DNA from: Polytrichum commune | Taxonomy: Eukaryota; Streptophyta; Polytrichopsida; Polytrichales; Polytrichaceae | Assembly (NCBI GenBank): GCA_950295325.1 | Contig: CATNTY010000027.1 | Span: forward strand, 1 to 29,131 | Direction of reading: 5' to 3' | DNA length: 29,131 bases | Part shown: positions 10,936-21,913 of the stretch, piece by piece | Layout of the letters: each line of letters opens with the position of its first letter | Numbering within the stretch: position 1 is the stretch's first letter | Notes under the pieces: generated by a model | The model's input: only the letters and a program-made list of their open reading frames with translations | What the model was told of the DNA's origin: nothing | Database searches by the model: none | Program-made: the position numbers and the translations under genes

Positions 10936-12179
10936 TGATGTGTACCAGTCATGGGTCGTAGTGTGGGCATGGTATAAGTTACAAGCCGCCCGCCGATTCC
11001 ATTATTGGTGCCGCAATAGCCACATGGAAAACACATGTCTGCCAACCAAGTTGTGAACGCTCCCGCATCTATTACTCATTTGACTTTAAGGGCCTTTTCA
11101 GGAGCCTCTACTATAAGGTAGTTCGTCGGCCACCGTCAAGAGGAAGCCCTAGGGGCTTCCTGATGAGGAATGTATAATAAGTTATGGGCCGTGCAACATT
11201 ATGAGCAAAAGGGAGGGAATTAAGTTGTTGCAATACACATGGAAGTCAAACGGTTATATGATAAGTTGTTGGTGAGTCAATGGCCGCATCATTGGCCCCC
11301 ATGCCCACAAGTATATTCTTAAATGGGCCTTCACTAGCTTGGAACCACTTTGGATCGATTGATGCATGGGACCATTGTATTCTTGGTGTGGAAAGTCTCC
11401 CATTCACTTTAGGAAACTTTTGTTAGTGACACGTGTGATTTCTTTTGCCCTTTCGAATACTCGAATTTTTCCGGGATGACAAAGTATGGAAAAAACATGT
11501 GGCACTATGAGAAGACTAAAATTGGAGTGTTGGCAAGGGACGGTACGTCGATTGGTTTGACAAACTTCGGAGGATTCGTCACGTGATTGCAAGGTTGACA
11601 TAATTCATCGGGATAATGAACGATCGGCTTTCAAAGGTTTTTGCTACATCGATTATCCCATTTAGTGAGCGTTGGGTGATAGTGCGGGTGGGAAGTTAGT
11701 GAAGGTGATATTAAATTTCTTTATGTTGTGAAATTAGCGCTATTAGAAGATTTAAGATTTCGGGAGTCTAAAGTATGGTAAATGAACATCAAGTGCATGG
11801 TAAGTGAGAATGTATTCATGAATTCAATATTTTTTAGTAAAAAATTCAGCCCTTGTTAATTTTGGGATTTGGCAAAGTAGTGCGTGTTCCGGGAATTACT
11901 ACCACACACATTAAATGAGATGATTAGTGTAATGAACACTTGTTGATTGCATCAATCTTAACTTCTTGCTTACTAGGTTCCTCAATTATGATAAGTTGGG
12001 TAAGAACATGTTCACACGTTATCCATATAAACCCTTGTAAGCACTTACTGCCAATTTAAAAGAGAATTCCAACAAAATAGGCTTCCACTCATCCTCAATA
12101 TCATCGATTTAGAGGTCATGTCTCCCCTATAAAGCCTTCCGCCCATCAAGTATTCAACTTTGAGAGGGGTGGATTCCAA
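10936..12179. other. Unassigned stretch with weak coding traces and a hairpin
   Basis: AGGAAGCCC (11141-11149) and GGGCTTCCT (11153-11161) form a perfect 9-bp hairpin with a 3-nt loop. Around 10925-11060 and 11330-11620 the plus strand gives short stretches of protein-like composition split over frames (for example a Trp- and Arg-rich block near 10945-11020). These could be a decayed transposon gene, but no domain is recognisable. Confidence 0.35.
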
Positions 12180-12545
12180 TTCCTCTATAAGGAATGAACT
12201 AAAGAGGACATGCCTAATTTGGTTACTTAACTTCATCAGACACCTATATTTGAGTGGTATGTGGATTAGGTGTGACTCCAAGAATGAATACCAAAAAGAC
12301 ATGTGTTTGAAAGAGATTGAATTGCATGCTCAAACTAGGGTAGCTATTATAGGTTCAACAATCAACATAATTGGGGAGAACTTATGTGACCATCTAATGA
12401 GCACAATTTAATCTTCAATTTGATAGTGAACAAGAGCTCCGACAATTATAAAGAAAGCAGCTATGGCCTTAATTTGGATTTGCTAACCACCTAGTACTTA
12501 TCGCAAGTTTCATATCCTAGGAGAACTACACTTTCCAGAAGTTAC
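12180..12545. repeat. Dispersed repeat family G, copy 1 (most complete)
   Basis: The left half aligns with 20815-21030: CCTATATTTGAGTGGTATGT near 12244 against CCTATATTTTGTGGTATGTG near 20877, then a GACATGTGTTTGAAAGAGAT block near 12299 and GAATTGCATGCTCAAA near 12319. The right half aligns with 24500-24640 and with 55-150, through GGGGAGAACTTATGTGACCA and TTTGATAGTGAACAAGAGCT. A plus frame at 12160-12411 crosses it, but the other copies do not keep that frame open, so coding is unlikely. Confidence 0.55.
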
Positions 12546-13536
12546 AACCATTTAAGACACATCTACCTTATCAATATCTCCTTTATTATTATTATTAAAC
12601 CTTAGCTTCAACTCTTTCCATGTAAAGCGTGGTGCATCGCATGATATTAGTTTTGATCATAGAACCCATATTTTATAGAGCTCATATAGAGTGAATGTGT
12701 GGGACATATAATAAGACTACTTCCCTCTAAAAAACTATTACCTAATTTAGTACCTCTTTGTGTTAGTGTGTATTATGTGTGATCATGCTCTAAGCACTCA
12801 CTTTTCAGTGGTCGACTTTGAATTCATGTTTAGGTATCCAAATTGGACTAGAGGAAAAAATTGGGAGGCTGGTTATATTGTCCGATTGGTTGTTTTGGTC
12901 CTGTCTTGGTAGCAATACATTAAAGCATTCAATTCATCCTTCAACCCACATCTCAACCCCCCCCCCCCCAACTTTGTTGTTAGACTCAATTTGGAAATAC
13001 AATTGACTTCAAAACCCTCTCATAAGTGCTCTTAAACTTTAACAAACCTTGAAACACATATTCATACCAAATGTTCAATTTGAAAATACTTTATACTCCT
13101 CCTTATCATACACTCATGCGCTCCACCCAACACATTGCACTCACCAAACCCTTGAGACCTCCTAGTTCACCCAAATTATGTATGTTGTGAATGAAGTATT
13201 GCATATTCTATATCATAATCAATAGATAACTTTTAAAGGACCACTTTTGATATTTTTGCTAAAAACATTAAGGAGATAGCTATCAATTTTGTGTATGACA
13301 CTTTGATTATGAACACCCCACCCTACGTACACTATTCAATCTCGTGGTAATATAAACATATAATAGTGATAAACTGGAAATTGAAATAGCGGATTTTTTT
13401 TTCTAGTTTGAATTAAATCTAGGATGGCCCACTTTGCATTGTAGAACACACTATTCATACACCCATATTAGCAACCATATCTAGTTAAGGTGAAAATTTC
13501 ATGTAAAATATATAGCTTGGAAACCATTTTCTTAGC
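12546..13536. other. Unassigned stretch with TTA microsatellite and C13 run
   Basis: A short (TTA)n tract lies at 12582-12597 and a run of 13 C at 12957-12969. The plus frame 12818-13006 runs through the C tract and is not credible. No gene was recognised. Confidence 0.4.
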
Positions 13537-13539
13537 TTA
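13537..13539. other. Left target-site duplication (TTA) of the PIF/Harbinger element
   Basis: TTA directly precedes the terminal repeat at 13540 and is matched by TTA at 15529-15531 after the right end. A 3-bp TWA duplication is the hallmark of PIF/Harbinger insertion. Confidence 0.8.
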
Positions 13540-13778
13540 GAGCATTCCCATTGGGATATGCCAACAACTTTATTATTAGGCTAACGCCAAATACGGGCCC
13601 AACCCCGCCATATGGTTAATCCCAATAGTAGCCCAAAACGTCTAAAGCCATTACAACCATGCCATTCTAGAGCCTCTCGAGTGCCAAAAAGAAGCTTTTG
13701 GAGTACTAGCCCCATCTTGGGAGTCGCACATGATACCCTACATGTGCGATGAATGACCCCATAGAGATTGCGCCAACG

Positions 13779-14214
13779 ATGGGTGGAAGGGGAAGAAAGA
13801 AGAAAACTTATGTTCGGAGGAATAAGAGGAGTTGTGCAAATCAATCATGATCATGAGCACCAACAATAAAAAGGGGATAGGGCAAAAGACTGAGGGGTTT
13901 TTGGGTTGCAACTGAGAAACTCTACAACAAACACAAAGTGGTGACAAAGGTGAGGGATCAAAGGAGTTTGGAGACCAAGTGGGCATATATTCGGAAGGAG
14001 GTTACAAAGCTTTGCAGGTGCCATGATGTTGTTGAAGCTCTCAATCAGAGCGGCACAACATATGAGGATGTCATGTGGCAAGGCCCGGGACCATTATGAA
14101 GCGAAGGTGTGGAAGCTTTTTGTTTTCCGCTACTACTAGACGTTGTTGAGGAGCGACATGAGATTCGCCATCATTTTTCAATCGGAGATGCCCAAGCTCA
14201 AGGTGCCTACAAAT
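13779..14214 (+). pseudogene. Harbinger ORF1, trihelix/Myb-SANT-like DNA-binding protein, decayed
   Basis: The start at 13779 gives a basic N-terminus, MGGRGRKKKTYVRRNKR, a likely nuclear signal. In the same frame, after stops at 13848 (TGA) and 13878 (TAG), comes a recognisable domain: GFW near 13899, then EKLYNKHK (from 13914), RSLETKW (13962-13982), a YI.KEVTKLC block and NQSGTTYEDVM. After a frame change near 14090 the match continues with DHYEAKVWKLFVFR and TLLR, where the family has a HCW-type motif. In known elements this protein partners the transposase and helps target terminal DNA. Two stops, one frame change and one stop in the last motif make it non-functional. Confidence 0.75.
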
Positions 14215-14309
14215 AAACAATGCATTCATGTTATGAGCTTCTTCACTTATCCATTTCAATGCGTTCATTATTTGTCTCAAGGTATTCTGCATGTAGGATT
14301 TGCTTTAGG

Positions 14310-14694
14310 TTTGCCTTAGTATATGAAGATCGGACAACCCCAGTTTGCATGCGGCATCAGATTTTTGAACAAAATAGGGGTCACTCGTCTTTGCAGCCTA
14401 TAGTATATGAAAAAAAGAAGCGTGCACATTTTGTACACTCCTAAATGTGCCCTAACCAAAGACATGATTGTATGCAAAGTAGTCGATAAAAAACAATTTG
14501 TAGAACATCTCATGTTTCCTATCCTTTATTTTTGCATGCCTTGGACAAAACCCTCCCGTTGCGGAGGGCTCATCCTTTGAGGAGTCATTGTCAAATCGCA
14601 TAGCTAGGGATCTTTGAACACATTCTTTAACCTCATCATCTTCATCCAACTCTTGTATAATGTTTTGATTGTATCTCATCTGATGCTCTACCAT
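14310..14694 (-). pseudogene. PIF/Harbinger transposase, N-terminal fragment
   Basis: The ATG at 14694 opens an acidic N-terminal region (LDEDDEVKE), then a KLFFIDYFAYNHVFG block equivalent to the family DYF...FRRRFRM region. One frame continues, through TAG stops near 14452 and 14386, into DPYFVQKSDAACKLGLSDLH (14323-14382), which closely matches the conserved block ahead of the catalytic core of plant Harbinger transposases. The rest of the protein, including the DDE residues and the IGS(L/I)DCMHW motif, is absent; the next sequence belongs to ORF1 on the other strand. About 125 residues remain of roughly 400. A C13-A22 tract lies upstream of the start. Confidence 0.75.
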
Positions 14695-14730
14695 GATTGA
14701 GACAAAGCTTGAATACAATTAAAGGAGGGA

Positions 14731-14765
14731 CCCCCCCCCCCCCAAAAAAAAAAAAAAAAAAAAAA
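14731..14765. repeat. C13-A22 compound homopolymer
   Basis: Thirteen C are followed directly by 22 A on the plus strand, inside the Harbinger element and just upstream of its transposase start. Read on the minus strand it is T22-G13. Confidence 0.95.
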
Positions 14766-15528
14766 CTCTAGCATGAAAGCACTACTACACTCAACATCAA
14801 ACATATTGCAAGCAAGAATGAAAACACACAAAGGAATCCACTAAAATACATGTGCCACTGCCCAAATGGTAGGATGTAATCATTCATGATCAAGCCAATT
14901 AAAAGATCGTTGAAGATAATTCTTTGAATAAGGACAATATTGATAAAGTGGAAAGCTGATACCAACGAGAATGGGTGAAGGCTTCGTTGAAATGCTATGT
15001 GTATTGGACAAATAGATATGTATTCAACAAAGAAGACGAAAACCAACTCATTTCCATGACAAACAAGATCCCTATGGGATTATCCTAAATACACGGTCAT
15101 TGCATCCTAACTAATTGGGTGCATGATGGTGTTGAGCAATTTCAATTTATTTTTTAAATAAAGAAAAAGGTGGTATTTAAACATATGTACATGATTTGTC
15201 TAGATACCATTACATATAACTATCAAGTTCGTATAAGGTTTTTGGATGGATGAAGCCTAGATGGATGTAGGTGTTAAACTCCCAAATGAACGCGTGGAAG
15301 GAAATTTGGGGGCAGGTTGCATGCTACCCAAAATCATTTGGTAGACTGAGCAAAAGCCACCCAATGTTGTTAGCTCTCTTTTGGGAGAAGCGTGACAACC
15401 GCACCTATAGCATGCTTCGGGTGGGATTACAATGACTCTACTCTAGGTTGCCTATATACCGTGTGTTCTATAGTACTTGATAGGTGTTCTATACTATGCC
15501 AATTGGATTGATATGGATGGGAATGCTC

Positions 15529-15531
15529 TTA
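15529..15531. other. Right target-site duplication (TTA) of the PIF/Harbinger element
   Basis: TTA follows the right terminal repeat and matches 13537-13539. Confidence 0.8.
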
Positions 15532-17078
15532 GTTGATATTGTCGAAGGCCCCAAATTAATCTCATGGTATCCAATTATTGACCCCAAACTCTAACCCTAA
15601 ACATGTAATGAATCTTCTTAACTAATGAAATGAAAATAGGTATTGATTTGAATGTTATTAGTTAGTAGTAGTAGGTTTCAAGAGAAGGGAGGTACGTGAT
15701 AGGCAACTATCTCACGCAGTTCTTTGAGAGGGAGTCGGGTTTGCTATCCCATACTAGCGCCTAGAGATGGGCGTGAATCCTACTCTCAAGTTTATGCGGC
15801 TTAGGTGAAGGCTATGGAACATGAATGTGGTAGCTCAAAACTGAAATTGGCACAATATTGTGAAGTCACCACTTTTACTCAATCATGTTAAGACCTTAAT
15901 GTTGCTACTTATTATTCATTAAACTGTGGGGCTAGGCTTATAGAGCTTCTTAGACAATCGCAATACAACCCAATTCCTACCGAGAAATATATCGTGATTA
16001 TTTATGAAGTTGTCAAAGGTTATTTAGATCAAATTTTTATTTCAAGCATGAATGAATATGAAAATGAGCTTTGGCCTATGTAAAGACCCAATAATAACTT
16101 CTGATGTTGTGCAACAAGAAAAGAAAAAAAACATTAAGCTTATTAAGAATGAACTAGCTATTTTTGTCAAAAATCTACACTAAACTTGCTACCAACTCAT
16201 TAAGTGTAATTGTTTTTTTAGGGCATGATTTTCAATTTTTTATTTATTAACTTCTAGGTGTAGGGTAGAAGCAACCTAGTTGTAACCATATTTTTTCTTA
16301 GATCCTTTAGTTACGCCTTTAGTAAAGTTTCATCATATGCACGCTATATGGGCAAAGGTCTTCTCCCCTTTCTGTCCCATCCACTTTGCTTTTATTATTC
16401 TACTACATGAAGGAGTAAGAACTTTACCTTTCTTAGGTCCTTGGGTGAGGCTACAATCCTATAAAAATAGAGGATGGGAATGCTTCATTGATAATCTATT
16501 ATTTATGTATCCGCTACCAACATTCATAATATTACTTAACATTAGAGTGATGCACCCCTAGTGCCATGAATTTTGAAGGTTCTTTCCCAACTTATGTTGG
16601 GTAACCCGCAAAATGAACAGTAATGAACCTAAGTATTGTGCATCTTACAAGGGCCAACCGGCAGTTGGTCCATCCCCCCCTCCCCCTCCCCCTCTTTCGT
16701 AACCCCACATGGTTGAATTTTTAATCCTCCCAACCACCCATCATGTTGGTGCCTACAAAAGGGAAGCTAAGACATGAGCGATGAGTGGTAAGCGGTAACA
16801 CATAAGTAGTGAGCCATAACATGTGAGCAATGATGCCAAATTCAGTAAATGGGCACGGTTTAAGGTACATATTCTCAAATTGGTACTTGCATTTTTGAAA
16901 AATTTCAATTGTATAATACTTGTATTTTGATTGAACAACAATAAAGGGAGCCTATTACCATGACTACTTTTAAAAACTATCAGTGCATTACTAATTTTTA
17001 TTATAACAATCCATACCAATACATGTCACTTACTAGGATTGTCAAACATGCAGTTGAACACAACACTTGGAATATTAC
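15532..17078. other. Unassigned stretch with (CCCCCT)n and degenerate short repeats
   Basis: CGTGATAG (15695-15702) faces CTATCTCACG (15707-15716) in a small hairpin. A (CCCCCT)n tract lies at about 16674-16696, with short palindromes CCCAACTTATGTTGGG and CCAACCGGCAGTTGG just before it. Near 16770-16835 an ACATGAGC/GAGTGG/TAAG motif recurs loosely about every 25 bp. The plus frame 16337-16561 and the minus frame 16753-17019 are unassigned. Confidence 0.35.
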
Positions 17079-19170
17079 TCACTTTACAACACCTGCAAGT
17101 TCAAGTAGCCACATGACCTCGTTGTAGGAGTACCTTGGAGCATGAATGAACTTGTCACTATCCACGTCACTATCATAATTCACCTTGCACACAAATCTAA
17201 ACACATAATAAAGATGTTTGCAATACACCCATTTCCACTTATTTTTCCAAAGAATGAGGTGACATTTGTGTGAAGTCAAGGCATGTGCAATACGTTATGT
17301 CGCCAAATATGACACGGTATGCGATGTCCTCCTTGGAGACAATGTTGACTAGCACTCCAAATCTTGGATATGGAATGCCAGTTAATCCAACCACTTAGTA
17401 ACCGTCCATGAGTTCGGCGCTCTCCCGTTTGTTTGTATGATCTGTTATCGGTGCTGCTAGATTGTGGCACACTGTCTTGCTAAACCTAGAAATTGGATGG
17501 GCATATGAATTTAGTGGCGTACGGAAATTTGCTCGAGGGATCGAGAGTGTCAAATTTCTAGGAAGCCTACACAAAGGAGAGAGAACCTCCCTCTGTTGCA
17601 ATTGGAACCTAGTATTTTCGAGCGCCAATAACTACTACTTTAAGAGACTAATACCTATCTTCACCAGCCATGTGTTGGGTACCATATGCCAGTCCAACAT
17701 GTACTTCTTATTTTTGCCACTTACACAACGATTGATGTCGTCACAGCAAAACCAAAACTCATACTCCACATTCTTGGTGGAGTGGTGCTCCTTCTTCAGT
17801 CCCTTGTATATGGGACCACTGGTGCCATGTTTGCTAGTTCTCACTCTGGCATTGCACAAAGTCCATGTATTGGCTTGCATCGTCCAAAATCTTTTGGCAA
17901 AGTTGGGTGGCAATTTTGCAATGTGCCAATGGAAAGAAGAGCAATCGGCCTTTAACACCGATGTGGTATGTGCCACACCATGCTCTGTAGAATTCAAGGA
18001 CTCCTCTATGTATGTTTTTTTTAGCTCTAGTGTTAAGTTGAAGAACTGAATAGTTCACTTTGTTGGGTTGAAGTGAATTACAATTCGCACTTGGTGGCAT
18101 ATCAAACATCTATTTGGTGGATCCAAACAGCTCAAACCCCTCCAAAGCACAATACCCAGTATTGAGATTTTCCGCCTACATATAGGACTTCATGGCATTT
18201 ACTAGTAGCTTTGGATCGCCACACATGACAAAAACCTTCGATTTCAAGGACGCAGATGCAAGGCCTTTACTAGAAGAACCACCTCAATCACCTCTCAATG
18301 ACAACTTGTTATTTGCAATTTGCATGAATACACGGATTTAATCGTTCATTGTCGCTTTGTATAGACAAATCATTTTGTTTCTGGACTGCTAGAGCAATTT
18401 GATTTGTACCGTCTTTGCAAGGTTATACATTGGCATTTCCATGCGTTCAATCATAATTATATCTTGCAAATATTACAAATATTATAGTAGATTATATATA
18501 TATCATGGATACCCAAAATTAAAGAATATTGCAAAATGTATATTGGCGATGCATTTATAAGAATCATATGACCACCCCATTGCCAATAATGGAAGTGTCA
18601 TAACCCAACCACCCGGAAAGGCCAAAAATGCCTTATTCTGTGGCAGCTTCAGAGACAACCACTATGAATGAATGATATAATATTTAGTTTTGGCTTCATC
18701 CATTGTTTTCACATATTTGTACACCGCGTTAAGCATTTGGATAACGGGCTCACATTCATGTTGGTACAATGTACGGGCGTTATTTTATTTTTATTTTTAT
18801 TTTTTCTTTCACATCTTTGTAATCATTACATAGTTGCTTGTGCACAATTGTAATGATGGTTTGATATATTTTTGGGTCACCTTATCCAAGCTTGATGACC
18901 AACGGAGAAGGCATGTGCGTTCACAGTCGACCATTGGCAAACTTGGTTCACCTTCACAATATATCTTCCTATTTGCATTTCAATTTGCTTGAGAATTGAA
19001 CAACATACCTTACATTCTGATTTTGAATTTTTTGGGACATCATTTTTGACAAAAATGGAATAGGAGTCAATCCAATCCATTTGGTACAATTGTAGACAAC
19101 TCCATTGAGATACATATATTCATAATATTTAAATGTGCATTGTGGATGACCGGCACTAGAAGAAAACATG
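17079..19170 (-). pseudogene. Mutator-like (MULE-type) zinc-finger/SWIM protein, decayed
   Basis: A protein relic runs on the minus strand through several frames. Its N-terminal part (about 18877-19170) has GVVYNC, then SECKVCC, and a YIVKVNQVCQW...H block, like the Cys/His DNA-binding domain (WRKY-GCM1/FAR1 type) at the start of many MULE proteins. The middle (18490-18870) shows little coding, and no DDE domain was found. Protein-like sequence resumes at 18140-18440 (MYNLAKTVQIK, CGDPKLLVNAMKSYM) and 17635-17997 (GKNKKYMLDWHMVPNTW). The C-terminus has a CxC...CxH SWIM signature: YCTC (C codons at 17281-17289) and CKH (17214-17222), then FIHAPRYSYNEVMWLLELAG. There are at least three frame changes and several stops. 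The class assignment is inferred. Confidence 0.55.
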
Positions 19171-20814
19171 AAGAAAAGTCCCGAATTATTTTAGATATTT
19201 GTTGTTTTTTATGTGCACTAAGGGTGTCCGTTGCACATCTTATCCTTGCCATTCATGGAGCGGCTGTACACATTAAGAACACCCATAGGCCCTGGGAGCA
19301 ACATAAATAAAATATCATCATGAAAATATAATGGCAGAAACTGAAGATTATGTACATCTATATTGTCAAAATCAATTGTGGTCAAATTGGATTTGGACCC
19401 CTCCTAAATTTTGTCAATTTCAATGCATCGATAATATTTAAGCCTACAGAGGATGAAGAAATGTGAAGGGATGGATGTTGTCATGGAGATCCATAGTGAA
19501 CCATTTTTGTGTACAATAGTCAAAATCCACAAAAATTAGTAGTGGAGTGGGAGTCTTAGTTCTATAAAGGAAAGATGATGTATCAAAAAGATCAACAATA
19601 GGACAAACATCATCATCCGAATTTGACAACACAAAAACATTATCCTCACCCCCTATGAAGCCTCATGTCTATGCTAAGATTATGGCTTCCATTCTTGGTG
19701 CTCAAACATTCCCTTCAACCCATAGAAAAGCTAGACATTACGGTCGACGAGTTTTGAATTTCATAGAGTTAGAGGTTGAAGCATGTTCAACATCCATCAC
19801 TACAAGTTATAGTGATGGTTATTTTTTTGTTAGCACATATTCAACTATCATAACAAAAGGCTCCATTATTGGTGTCATTTTTTATATTGAACATTTACTT
19901 ATGCTATACCTTGGAGTTACACATGTTTTGTGTCCAACTCTATCTTCTTTGCACTCTCTTAATTTGTGTTGTATCATTGACCTATTATAAATTAAGTATC
20001 CTTTGCAACATGTTTTGTTCATTTTTTGATTTGTTCATATGAATGTAAATGATGATCGTTATTTTCACTTCAACTCTGTTCATTCCATTGTCATAGGGCA
20101 TGCAATACAACTTTATATACATATATGCCAACGATCGTGTACATATTGTTCTTTTTTCATAATCCATTGCTCGCAATCTAGCATATATGTTATTTTTCTC
20201 CTTCCCACCCTTCTTATTACTTAACCTTGAAGTCATTATTCTTCATGCCAAAATACCATGGTTATAGGATACTAGTGGGCTTATTACCAAATATTTTACC
20301 TTCATCACCGCTTGCAAGTTTCCGCTCGCCGCTCACAAGATAGCACTTCCCACACAATGTTTGCCAACAAACAAGCCTAGGTAGGTGTCAGAATCAACTA
20401 GCTAGGGCGTGGGAATAATGGGCATAAATGCATAGGTGAACGATGCAACTAATCTTACCCCTCCCCTTTCAGAAAACATGCAAAGGAGGGGAGGGGGTAG
20501 GCTTAGTAATTTTGTGTTCTAATGCCAACAACAATTCATATCAAAGAACCCTACATTTTTTCAGTTGGTGCCCCTTATCAACCAATCATGTTTATTATGT
20601 AAAGTCCTTGAATGAGTATTTATCTACTTATTATAGCTCACATTATGGTCGCATTGGAATGTCCATGGCCTTGCTTGTGTTGGAGCCTCCACCCACTTAT
20701 GTGACGGTGTGCACATAGGTCATGTTATCCCTCCACTTGCTTTATATTTCTTTATGTAAGATGTGCTACATGTCCATTATACTCTCAAATTTTAGGTGTC
20801 TAGAATAGGTCACA
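19171..20814. other. Unassigned stretch with a 111-codon frame and a hairpin
   Basis: The plus frame 19655-19990 (111 codons) starts with a basic, ordinary-looking segment and becomes hydrophobic. I recognise no family, and it has no partner copy in the window. CCATCACTA (19794-19802) and TAGTGATGG (19810-19818) inside it form a perfect 9-bp hairpin with a 7-nt loop. Other short frames here are likely chance. A G-rich GGAGGGGAGGGGGTAGG patch lies near 20485. Confidence 0.35.
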
Positions 20815-21060
20815 AACCGAAATTGGTGCACTTACTTTACAAGGTATATGGGCATTTTGTTATCACCTAACCGAAGACCTATATTTTGTGGTATGTGACA
20901 AGGCTTGTAATAAATGGACACCAAAATGACGTGTGTTGCAACAAGATTGAACTTTGTGCTCAAAGTGCATCAAATGACTCTAGGTTCAAAATTAGCATAA
21001 TGATGGGGAGTGCATATGTGAGTAACTACTTTGCGGAGATAGGAAACCATTGCATGCAAG
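20815..21060. repeat. Dispersed repeat family G, copy 2
   Basis: It aligns with 12190-12390. Shared blocks are ACCTATATTTTGTGGTATGT (about 20876), CAAGATTGAACTTTGTGCTC (about 20942), CTCTAGGTTCAAAATTAGCA and ATGGGGAGTGCATATGTGAG. Similarity fades after about 21035. The plus frame 20886-21155 crosses it and corresponds loosely to the frame in copy 1, but identity at protein level is no better than at DNA level. Confidence 0.5.
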
Positions 21061-21913
21061 CATACATATCATCCATCCAACGAAAAAACTTTACCCCCAA
21101 TAAGTTTGTGGCCCTATCATCACAAATGACTTGGACTAAGGGTAATTTTATCTAAAACCGACAAAATATGTGTTGAGCATGCTTTCTATTATTAAAAATC
21201 AAAGTTTTTTCCCTTCGCAGGATCATGCAAGGATTCCAATGCATTAGAAAACACATTGTTTGGACACATTTTGCAAGGATTTAAAGTTTCATTTTGTACA
21301 CCTATATCAAGTGTTCAAGTGGTGTTCATGTTCATAAATCCAATATATACCCATTTTACAAGAGTTCTAGGTGTTGGATTTAGGTCAAGTGTTGGTTTTG
21401 AATATACTTACCTTAAGACTAATCCGGGGTCTTTGAAACTAAATCCAGTGCCAAATCAACTATGAACAGTGTTATTCAAGTTGCATACAATCTCATGACT
21501 TTTTTTTTATGTTGGATAAATGAGAGGTATGCTCGTATGCTCTTCTCTCTCCCACACACACTATCTTTCATGAGCACGAAACTTTTCATTCGACCCCATG
21601 TAACTCTTGCATCTCAACTCCAATCTTGAAACTTAAAATTACACAAGAAATCGCATTGCCGTTGCTAACCGAATGTGATGATTTCCGGTCCGATCCAATA
21701 GCCGAAATCCGGCTGCAAAGTTGGAAGTGCTCACAAACAATAGTAATCAACAAAGGGAACCAACCCCTAGTTACAGTTGATCCGGTGGGAGTTCGAGAAA
21801 CAACCGGTTCGGTTGAAGTTCATCCAGACTTTCTGGAGAACTACTAATCGAATCTCTAAAATACACCAAAAACACCACAAGATTGTTTCCACAACTTGTA
21901 TCCAACTGGTTGG
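21061..21913. other. Unassigned stretch with a possible coding remnant
   Basis: The plus frame closing at 21847 (open from about 21626, no ATG at that start) has a more even amino-acid mix than its neighbours (for example PLVTVDPVGVRETTGSVEVH) and sits in a less AT-rich patch. It could be part of an old exon or transposon gene. A GAGAGGTATGCTCGTATG block near 21523 resembles one arm of family C, but its partner arm is missing. Confidence 0.3.

Larger units (their letters stand above)
13540..15528. mobile_element. PIF/Harbinger DNA transposon, complete ends, decayed genes
   Basis: The element is 1,989 bp. The left end reads GAGCATTCCCATTGGGATAT, and the reverse complement of the right end reads GAGCATTCCCATCCATATCA, giving a perfect 12-bp terminal inverted repeat, close to the GAGCATnnCC ends common in plant Harbinger elements. 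TTA flanks both sides. Inside lie a trihelix-like ORF1 on the plus strand and a transposase fragment on the minus strand, facing each other. The transposase lacks its catalytic part, so this is a deletion derivative. The right third (about 14766-15500) holds no gene I recognise; the 92-codon minus frame at 14768-15046 is unassigned. Confidence 0.85.

Noticed and set aside
13581-14081. Minus-strand frames of 76-87 codons inside the Harbinger element
   Set aside because: They lie opposite ORF1, whose plus-strand frame matches the trihelix domain, so they are shadows.
16470-16485. GATGGGAATGCT as a second Harbinger right end
   Set aside because: The match covers only part of the terminal repeat, lacks the final TC-TTA and has no partner left end.
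17462-18049. Longest plus-strand open frame (195 codons) as a gene
   Set aside because: It lies opposite the SWIM/MULE relic, whose minus-strand frames contain recognisable motifs. The plus frame has no motif and is best explained as the antisense shadow.
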